Assembly: GCF_001642475.1 (NCBI RefSeq)
Contig: NW_019173983.1
Span: forward strand, 124,001-188,000
DNA: 64,000 nt
DNA from: Fonsecaea monophora
Taxonomy: Eukaryota; Ascomycota; Eurotiomycetes; Chaetothyriales; Herpotrichiellaceae
Direction: 5' to 3'
Shown: piece after piece, positions 57,361 to 64,000 of the stretch
Position numbering within the stretch: position 1 is the stretch's first letter
Layout: each line of letters starts with the position of its first letter
Position numbers and translations under genes: made by a program
Notes under the pieces: model-generated
Seen by the model: the letters and a program-made list of their open reading frames with translations, nothing else
Database searches by the model: none
Told to the model about the DNA's origin: nothing

Positions 57361-59407
57361 TCACAGGTGAAACTTCAACGTCTCGGGAATCTCCCGCCAT
57401 TGCATCTCGCTATCCAGGAGCTGTCTTGCCTCGTTCCACATCTGCTTGATCTTGTCTGCCTTGGCAGGCGATCTCGGTTCAAACCTCGCGGGGAACGGCA
57501 GCGGCATCGACACCAGGCCTGCGGTCCTCAGCAACGGGTCCGGCAGGGACGTCTGCCCAGGCGCAGGAGTGATGTCAAACCCCCACAGGAGTCGCGAAAC
57601 GGCAAGGAAAGTGGTGACGTCGGCGAGATGAATGCCCGCGCAGATGCGCCGTCCCGCGCCAAAGGTGAAATGGTCACGTTTGGTCACGTCGGGGTTCTGG
57701 GAGGCCTCGAAGGACGACTGAGCGTCGTTGATGAATCGTGCGGGATCGAAGCGTCGAGGGTCGTCGTAGATGTTCGGATTGTTGTTGACGGCCCAGGCGT
57801 TGACGACGATTTCTGCGGCCCGCGGAATCCGATACCCGTTGTATATTTCATCAGAAAACGTCGCGTGCGGGACGATGAGCGTCGTGGTAGGCGACCACCG
57901 GAGCGTCTCCTTCACACATCCCCTGACGTACGGCAGGTTCGCCCAGTCGGACATGGACGGCAGACGGTCTCCCAGGACACGATCTATCTCGGCGTGAGCC
58001 TTCTCCTGGACATCAGGGAAGAGCAGCATCGCTTGGATAAAGGCCAAGATGGTATTGGAGGTCGTGTCGGTGCCTGCTTCCAGCGAACCACCTGAGATGT
58101 ACGCGCCAAATCGGTCGTCGAATCCCTCCTTCTCCTGCTCCCGCAACATCTGCACCGTGAAGCACGGTTTCTGGGTCCCCTCATCCAGCTTCAACTTGAC
58201 CTCGTTCCACAGTCGGAGGTAGAATGCTTCTTCCCTCTTTGTGTGCTCCACGGCCATCTTGACACCGGGTAACAGCCACCGAGGGAGCTTGCGAAAAATA
58301 GGATAGGCATCAGGAACATTTGCGGCAGTAGACTGGATTATGCCGGTGGTCTTTTCAAGGCTGTGCGTACTTGGACTAAGCCGCCGTCTCATATCTGACA
58401 CAGCTATTCCAGAACATTGGGAATCGACTTACATCTCGAGATATTCTCTCATTTCCGCATCGTCGTACTGGGGGGTTCGCCTCCTGTATTGTGATCAGAC
58501 AAGAGGTGGACGAGGAGCACGGGATCATGGACATACCCATATGTCATCATCATGGTCGTAGAGTTGGTATACCTTGCCGCGTAGCCCTCTGAGTTAGCGG
58601 CCTCTTGTGTGACATTTCCATTTTGCCTAGGACAGGAGGATCACCATGTACCTCTTCGTGTGACGCAGAAAATGGTCCGGGTTGGTCAGGATATCAAAGT
58701 TCATCTGCTTGTTTTCGAGCTCGATATACCTGATGGCCACCGGTTAGTGCACCCAAGATACTACTTATTGTCGTGAAAGCCAGTTCAGCGATTCTGACTC
58801 ACGGTAAGTATGATTGCGTGAGGCTTATGCTCAACAACTTGTGGTACATCTTCCTCTGCTTCTGCCATACTTTGCCATAGGGCTTGGGTGGCATCACGAA
58901 TCAGTATCACGTCTCGTTCCATCCCATCCCACACATCTCAGAGGCGAGAGTAACGATACCTGTAGCAGAATTCGCTCCCCATTACTCAGGATTTGGTGGC
59001 CAATGTAGCGGTCGCTCCGGTCGTTGGTCGCCTGCGCACGCTTGTCCAGGAGTTCCTTGACCTCTCTGTTGCTGGAAAGAATGATCATGACCTTTCCAGA
59101 CCCGATAATGAGGCTGTAGATGGGTCCATAGATCTTGGACCATTTTTCGAACTGTAGGTGGGCATCCTTTGAGGGCATCTATTCTCTCTCTCTCGCGAGC
59201 GCGCGCGCACACACACACGTCAAAACGAATAACCACGGCACGTAGGAGTTGCTGTGAATGCGAATGCACCTGAAGAAGATTTCCAAGTACAGGGACGGTA
59301 GGAGGGCCTGGCGGATAGTCCTTTGGTCGGCGGCCAATGCGCGAAATCGCGTACAAGGCGAGTGCAAACCCTACCAGGGCCAGCACGAGAGACAAGTTGG
59401 CAGCCAT
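57361..59407 (-). CDS. Cytochrome P450 monooxygenase (O-methylsterigmatocystin oxidoreductase-like)
   Basis: ER-anchored haem monooxygenase. ATG 59407: MAANLSLVLALVGFALALYA anchor, then RRPKDYPPGPPTVPVLGNLL. Introns were placed after GNLLQ (59179-59269), ERILLQ, SYLP, HTKR, MMMTYG and REYLE. The spliced middle reads PYGKVWQKQRKMYHKLL, YIELENKQMNFDILTNPDHF and HTKRYTNSTTMMMTYGRRTP, as expected for this CYP group. The I-helix motif is LEAGTDTTSNTILAF, ExxR is KETLRWSP, PERF-equivalent is FDPARF, and the haem loop is FTFGAGRRICAGIHLADV. The stop is at 57361. Intron 1 ends in a (GT)n(GC)n(GA)n microsatellite directly before its acceptor. It is divergent from the reductase gene; the substrate is unknown. 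Confidence 0.88.
59182..59222 (+). repeat. Compound dinucleotide microsatellite (CT)n(CG)n(CA)n in a P450 intron
   Basis: Plus-strand CTCTCTCTCTCGCGAGCGCG continues into CGCGCACACACACAC. It lies within intron 1 of the P450, immediately next to the 3' splice site, so on the coding strand the intron ends with GAGAGAGAGAGAATAG instead of a pyrimidine tract. Confidence 0.9.
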
Positions 59408-60078
59408 AGGTGCGAATGAAGTAATGCCTACCGACGTCGTACAACTCAACGTCCACAGTACAATGAGAGAGCCAGGGCGACGAGGAGAAGGGTGACGTAG
59501 ATAAATACACGAGTACAGGAAGCATTTCCGACCGCCCAACGAGGTACCACGGTCGGCAAAGCCTCTAGAACAACGAAGACCCTTGTGCCCCCACGAGGTG
59601 CATTATCCGTCGGTAAAAAGCAGCAGAATGTAATTAACGGGTTGTGGATCTGTAGGCATTTCCAGGCCGCGGACGGTTTTGGTGCATTTGGCGAAGATTT
59701 AGTTCGGGCTTTGGGGCTTACGAGGGGATACTTCTTTCGTGAGGCCATCATTCGCCGGTTCTTCTGAGACTTTATGTGTCAACCCCCGAGGGCTCGTGGT
59801 TCGGACAAATCGGGCTATTACGCCAGAGACTGTATACCAGATGGCTCTTGTCGACTTGGCTGTATTGGGTAGACTATGGCATATGAAATCTCCCTCATGG
59901 CCTGGCCAAGTAGCATTCTCATCAATCAAAACCGCACATACACTGCCCAGCAGCAGTCTTCCAGCGCCGACGACCAAGGACCCAAGGGGAATTGATATTG
60001 ACGTTTCTCTACGTCCCATCAGGCGGAGATATAAAGACCTCTTGAGCATTTGAGCATTGAGAGCATCTCTTTGCGACC
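59408..60078. promoter_or_regulatory. Bidirectional promoter, P450 / medium-chain reductase
   Basis: The 671 bp between two head-to-head metabolic genes. A GATATAAAGAC box at 60028-60038 sits about 45 bp before the reductase ATG and looks like its TATA element. Shared regulation of the two genes is likely but not shown. Confidence 0.5.
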
Positions 60079-61188
60079 ATGTCACGACCTTGGGACAACG
60101 AGCCTTCTGGTGTCATGCGGGCCCTCGTCCTGACATCCCCGGGACAGGAGCCACCATCTGCGTGTTTCACCTATACAGAAACCTACCCCCGACCATCTCT
60201 CCCTGGATCCGGTTGGGTTCTTGTTCGCATTCGTGCCACCGGCATCAACAGGGCTGAGCTTCGAGGTCGCGCCGCCGCACCCGCGTTCCCTGGGGAATGG
60301 AGTCTCTGGCAAAAGTACTATCGTCCGGAACCGCCTCAGATTCTGGGCGAAGAATTGGTCGGTGAAGTCGTCGAGGCGGCCACAGACACGCCGTTCAGAT
60401 CGGGTGACAAGGTTGCGTCCACCCATGCTGGAGGTGGAAAGGCCTTTGACGGATCCTACGCCGAATATGCCATCTGCCACTCACGCCGAGTTTACCATCT
60501 ACCGCAAGACACCACCTTGAGCTGGGAATTACTTGGGGCTCTCCCCATGAGCTTCCTCACCGCCTACGGAATGGTTATGATCTCGGCGAGACTGGGGAGC
60601 AGACCACCAGGTTCCTCGGTCATCGTCCATGGGGCAACGTCGTCGGTGGGCGTTTTCGCCGTCCTGATTGCGAAAGATCAGGGAGCGTCTGTGATTGCAA
60701 CCACCCGTCAAGCGAAAAAGGTGGACCAGCTCAAACACTGCGGCGCAGACCATGTGCTCTTGGAGTCCGAGCTTGATGAAAAGATTCCCCAGATCCTGCC
60801 CAATGGTGCGGATGTTGTCGTCGAGCTCGTGGGAGCGGATCAGTCGATGCGTGCCCTCGGATGGACAGCCTTGTTTGGGAGCGTCGTTGTCTCTGGCGTC
60901 CTCAACTCGTCTGCCATTGTCGAAGGGTTTTCTCCCTTTCTCATACCCACCACCCGGAACCTGTCCTTCTACTCGGTCGCCAATGACGGTATAGGTGACC
61001 ACGACGCCGGAGCGAGGCACACCGACATTGAACCGATATTCGCCTACGCTGTGAAGAAGATCGAAAGCGGAAAGTGGAACAAGGAGCATTTCGTGGACAG
61101 CGTCTACCATCTTTCCGACATTGGCAAGGCACACGAGCGTGCGGAAAAGAACGAGGCCACTGGAAAGCTGGTGGTCCTCGTCCCCTAG
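60079..61188 (+). CDS. Medium-chain dehydrogenase/reductase, quinone-oxidoreductase-like
   Basis: NADPH-dependent reductase of quinones or alpha,beta-unsaturated carbonyls, 369 residues in one exon from ATG 60079 (MSRPWDNEPSGVMRALVLTS). The N-terminal GroES-like catalytic domain contains IRATGINRAELRGRAAAP and ILGEELVGEVVEA. The zinc-ligand Cys/Glu set of alcohol dehydrogenases is not evident, so it fits the zinc-independent quinone reductase branch. The Rossmann domain has SSVIVHGATSSVGVFAVLIA and the following LKHCGADHVL. It ends ATGKLVVLVP, normal for the family. Its stop is 83 bp from the convergent dioxygenase gene. Confidence 0.86.
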   Translation: MSRPWDNEPSGVMRALVLTSPGQEPPSACFTYTETYPRPSLPGSGWVLVRIRATGINRAELRGRAAAPAFPGEWSLWQKYYRPEPPQILGEELVGEVVEAATDTPFRSGDKVASTHAGGGKAFDGSYAEYAICHSRRVYHLPQDTTLSWELLGALPMSFLTAYGMVMISARLGSRPPGSSVIVHGATSSVGVFAVLIAKDQGASVIATTRQAKKVDQLKHCGADHVLLESELDEKIPQILPNGADVVVELVGADQSMRALGWTALFGSVVVSGVLNSSAIVEGFSPFLIPTTRNLSFYSVANDGIGDHDAGARHTDIEPIFAYAVKKIESGKWNKEHFVDSVYHLSDIGKAHERAEKNEATGKLVVLVP

Positions 61189-61271
61189 ACTATGTAGACA
61201 CTTGAATTCTCCGCTTCAAGGATCAACTTTGGCCTTCGGTCAGCTTTGGCCAAATGGATTGGCTCTTTTTT

Positions 61272-62285
61272 TCAGGCGACTCCTGCTACCATGGGCTTGC
61301 GGCCAAAGTCACCCCACATATACTGGACGTTGACGATGTTCTTCATCTCGTACGTTTTGGCCATTGACCGTCCATATACTTCTTCATCGTCGTAGAGGGC
61401 CCCAGCCAGGACTAACAGCGGATAGAAGTGATCGTTGGACGGGTGCGCCTCCAGGTATCGAGGACTCTGGGTGATGCGTACAAGTGCGGCGGCGAGTTCA
61501 GCACCCTGACGATGAGTTAGTATACTAATCAGGGGGGGACACTGGCCGGGGCGAAGAAAACATACTGTGTTGCTGGTGATGATATCATCAATGGACTTTT
61601 CAAAGTCCAGCGCAAATTTTGCAGGCTGCGATCCTTTCTGTAGGTTGTCCCGCCGTAGCAGGATCGGCAAGTGGTTCCCACGGAAGATGTTGTGGACAAT
61701 GGATCCCGACGCAATGAGCAAGATCCCCTCTTTCCGGAGGCTTCTCAATGCTTGGCCCATTCTCACGTGGAATACAGGATCGTACCGGGCATTGATGCTC
61801 ACTGTGGTCGCCGGTGGCATGTCATTTGGAAACATGTGCAGTGAGGGAGTCGTGGGGGCATCGACCCATTCTGCAGTTGTCGATTCCTCCACGTCGGGAA
61901 ATCCAGCAGCCTTCAACAGCGATATCACTCGGAGTCCCAGGTCGCGCGAGATATTCGGCTTGAAATGGTCGTACTTTTCACGGGGGACCAGAGGCGTGAG
62001 GTCGACATGAGGGTCCGAGTTCGTGGCAACTCTGATCTTGTCGTCGAGTTCGACCCAGTGAGAGTTGATAATCACGATTCCCTTGACATTGGCCACAATT
62101 TCCCTCCCAACCTAGAGCTTCTGTCAGCTCCAGTGACGACAGGAGTGTCTTGGAACTTGGAGGCCTTTTTTTCGATAAGAACGCACCTTTCGGAACCAGG
62201 CCGTACTGTCACAGTCAGTAATTGACATCAAAGGAGTGCCATGAGAGGCGAATATCAAGGGCATGAGCCCTTTGGAGTTGTCCAT
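61272..62285 (-). CDS. LigB/DODA-type extradiol ring-cleavage dioxygenase
   Basis: Class III non-haem Fe(II) dioxygenase; plant and fungal relatives (4,5-DOPA dioxygenase) open catechols next to the diol. It has 292 residues from exons 62285-62187, 62111-61566 and 61505-61272. Exon 1 has PLIFASHGTPLMSITD, whose His is an expected metal ligand. After VKGIVIINSHW (second conserved His) come ARYDPVFHVRMGQALRSLR, ILLIASGSIVHNIF (the SGxxxHN motif with the catalytic His), and the C-terminal SNDHFYPLLVLAGAL with the fourth conserved His. It lies between a quinone-reductase-like gene and a Baeyer-Villiger monooxygenase, with which it may form a ring-opening route. A DOPA substrate is not implied. 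Confidence 0.88.
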
Positions 62286-62858
62286 GATGGGGGTGTCAAC
62301 GTTTCTGGCTCAGCGATGTGTCGTTGGCGGCTATTGTAGCCTGGAGTCTGGAGAGGGCCACAGGGTTAAGGCAGCCATCAGAGTGCCCGTCCGTGGGTTG
62401 GGATCAAACTACGACAGTTAGCCTACTTGGCCGAAACCAGGAGTTGCCGATGGAGAAAAAGCCCCGCAAACTTCGAATCTCCGAGAACGATATGGGAGAT
62501 ACTCCGTATCAATCGGGAAAGGCGCAGCCTTGTCGCCATCTTATTCCTCCGGGGCCAGGGTGGGTGCCAACGAGTTCCGGGCAAGCTGCATTGTTTGCCC
62601 TCCGTGATGACGGCTGGCCGTCTACCCCCGTTTGTTACTCCCTTGACTCTCATGGTAAGATCGTCCGGGGAAAACATCTGATCGTTCTCGACCACACCTC
62701 GTCAGTCGGAGTGCCTAGACCTCACACCACGACATGTCGAGATGTCGGCTTTTCGTTCAAGAGGGGACACATCCGACCTCTCGGGAGCCCTCTTCTATAG
62801 CCCAAATCGACCCCTGCCTCCATTCGCGTTGCTTCCAGTTTCGTTGAGGCTCTGAGAA
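62286..62858. other. Divergent promoter region, dioxygenase / monooxygenase
   Basis: The 573-bp head-to-head region. A plus-strand open frame spans 62318-62800, but it lacks family features and I regard it as chance. Nothing else is recognised. Confidence 0.4.
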
Positions 62859-64000
62859 ATGGCAGTAGTTCCTCCTCCCATCAGCAATGGCACGGGCCTA
62901 CACCCTGCCCGGGATGAGGTTCTGCAGCATTACGAAGAGTTCAAGGCTAGCCGGATTAATCCACTAGGCTCTGCACAGTACATCGAGCTCGAGGCCGCTG
63001 CCAGCCAGCGCTTTGAAGCCCTTGCAGAAGATCCATGGGTCGACCATGCGGCAATCAACGCACAAACCCCGACTTTGAAGGACGGAGACGACGTGAAGAT
63101 CATCATCTTGGGCGCTGGGTTTGGCGGGCTGCTCTACGGAGCGCGCCTCGTCGAGGCGGGATTTCGGCCAGAGGACATCCGCCTGATCGACACTGCGGGC
63201 GGCTTCGGAGGGACGTGGTACTGGAATCGGTATCCAGGTCTCATGTGCGATGTCGAGAGCTACGTCTACGCGCCGCTTCTCGAGGAGACGAACTACATGC
63301 CGAAGCACAGGTACTCGTATGGGACAGAGCTGAAAGAGCAGGCCGATCGTATAGCGCAGAAGTACGGCCTCACGGGCTTCTTCCGGGCCTATGTCGAGAG
63401 CGCCACGTGGGATGATCAACGCAAGAGATGGGCGATCAAGGTCGAAGAGAACCGCGGTCCCGGGCAAGACAAGGTCCACCTGACTGTCTATGCGCAATTC
63501 GTCATCTCGGCAACTGGCTTTCTGAACCATCCAAAGGTTCCCAATGTGCCTGGTCTGGAAAACTTTGAGGGCGAAATGTTTCACACGGCGCGCTGGACCT
63601 ACCGTGTCACGGGCGGGTCACCCGAGGATCCAAGCTTGACGCGTCTCAAGGGCAAAAGAGTAGGGATCATAGGCACGGGTGCGACAAGCATCCAGGCAAC
63701 CCCTGAACTGGCCAAGTGGGCGAAAGAACTCTATGTCTTTCAACGAACGCCGTCCAGCGTCGACGTGCGTGGCCAACGAGAGACCGATGTTGACGAGTGG
63801 AAGTCCAAGATCGCGACCCACAAAGGCTGGCAACATGACAGATGCGACAATTTCCTTCAATGGTCGGTGGGCTTGAACCCGGGAGAAGAAGACCTGGTCA
63901 ACGACGGCTGGACCCACGCCCTGTCTTATATCGGTTTCATGGGCGCGCCGCACGACAAGCCCATCCAGCCGGAAGAAGTCCCCAATCACATCGCCAGGCT
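62859..64000 (+). CDS. Baeyer-Villiger monooxygenase, FAD-dependent (3' end off window)
   Basis: Inserts oxygen beside a ketone carbonyl using FAD, NADPH and O2. ATG 62859 (MAVVPPPISNGTGLHPARDE) and the frame stays open for 380 codons to the window edge. An N-terminal extension of about 75 residues is typical of the longer fungal BVMOs. The FAD Rossmann motif is IIILGAGFGGLLYGARLVEA. GGTWYWNRYPGLMCDVESY follows. The family fingerprint is FxGxxxHxxxW, seen as FEGEMFHTARW. The NADPH Rossmann motif is KRVGIIGTGATSIQATPEL. About one third of the protein is missing. It heads away from the dioxygenase gene and probably continues the metabolic group beyond 64 kb. Confidence 0.9.
   Translation, partial: MAVVPPPISNGTGLHPARDEVLQHYEEFKASRINPLGSAQYIELEAAASQRFEALAEDPWVDHAAINAQTPTLKDGDDVKIIILGAGFGGLLYGARLVEAGFRPEDIRLIDTAGGFGGTWYWNRYPGLMCDVESYVYAPLLEETNYMPKHRYSYGTELKEQADRIAQKYGLTGFFRAYVESATWDDQRKRWAIKVEENRGPGQDKVHLTVYAQFVISATGFLNHPKVPNVPGLENFEGEMFHTARWTYRVTGGSPEDPSLTRLKGKRVGIIGTGATSIQATPELAKWAKELYVFQRTPSSVDVRGQRETDVDEWKSKIATHKGWQHDRCDNFLQWSVGLNPGEEDLVNDGWTHALSYIGFMGAPHDKPIQPEEVPNHIAR

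Noticed and set aside
58440..58680. Apparent frameshift in the second P450 near RRTPQYDD
   Set aside because: Choosing the acceptor GGCAAG|GTATACC gives HTKRYTNSTTMMMTYG and keeps the next exon in frame, so no indel is needed.
62318..62800. 160-codon frame between dioxygenase and monooxygenase
   Set aside because: Lies in a head-to-head promoter, no family features, and no good start context.
1..64000. CRISPR array, rRNA, tRNA or intact transposable element
   Set aside because: No regularly spaced repeats, no recognisable RNA gene, and no transposase or reverse-transcriptase motif was seen in reading the window; a tRNA search tool was not available.

Overview
This 64 kb window is nuclear DNA of a filamentous ascomycete. 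The protein genes carry short introns of about 45-160 nt with GT-AG borders and CTAAC-like branch sites. The content is typically fungal: a three-EH-domain Ede1-type protein, alpha-tubulin, striatin, Nop2, two Zn2Cys6 regulators, a DUF3405 protein and a TRI12-type transporter. The abundance of aromatic- and alcohol-oxidising genes would fit the Eurotiomycetes, perhaps a black-yeast-like lineage (Chaetothyriales). That placement is inference and was not tested. No rRNA, tRNA, CRISPR array or intact transposon was recognised.

Layout. 1-5.3 kb: Ede1-like endocytic scaffold (cut by the left edge), alpha-tubulin, and a Pga1-like ER membrane protein divergent from tubulin. 5.3-9.3 kb: a Zn2Cys6 regulator next to an intradiol (hydroxyquinol/catechol type) ring-cleavage dioxygenase. 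10.8-30 kb: mostly housekeeping. It holds a single-pass membrane protein, Nop2, a second Zn2Cys6 regulator, a GATG-rich low-complexity tract, glycogen synthase (with a one-base frameshift), a secreted sulfatase, farnesyl diphosphate synthase divergent from the Rad14/XPA repair factor, and striatin. 30-32.8 kb: gene-poor DNA crowded with AGTACT/ACTAGT palindromes, containing a predicted spliced 36-residue micro-ORF. 32.8-44.7 kb: a compact metabolic neighbourhood of hotdog thioesterase, SDR, P450, TRI12-type efflux pump, cupin, and a membrane-anchored protein of the linalool dehydratase/isomerase (Ldi) family. No polyketide synthase, peptide synthetase or terpene cyclase is present. 45-57 kb: Mup1-like amino-acid permease, an Mx-like dynamin GTPase, a DUF3405 protein, and a catalase-fold haem protein. 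57-64 kb: a second metabolic group of P450, medium-chain reductase, LigB/DODA-type extradiol dioxygenase, and a Baeyer-Villiger monooxygenase running off the right edge.

How the genes may work together. The 32.8-44.7 kb group has the parts to isomerise or dehydrate a terpene alcohol (Ldi), oxidise it (P450, SDR), hydrolyse a thioester and export the product. This is the best candidate in the window for an undescribed system. The 57-64 kb group combines hydroxylation, Baeyer-Villiger oxygen insertion, ring opening and alkenal/quinone reduction, which resembles an aromatic or cyclic-ketone catabolic set. All pathway statements are inference from family membership.

Gene models were built by reading splice borders and checking reading phase by hand. 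Spans run from start codon to stop codon and include introns.
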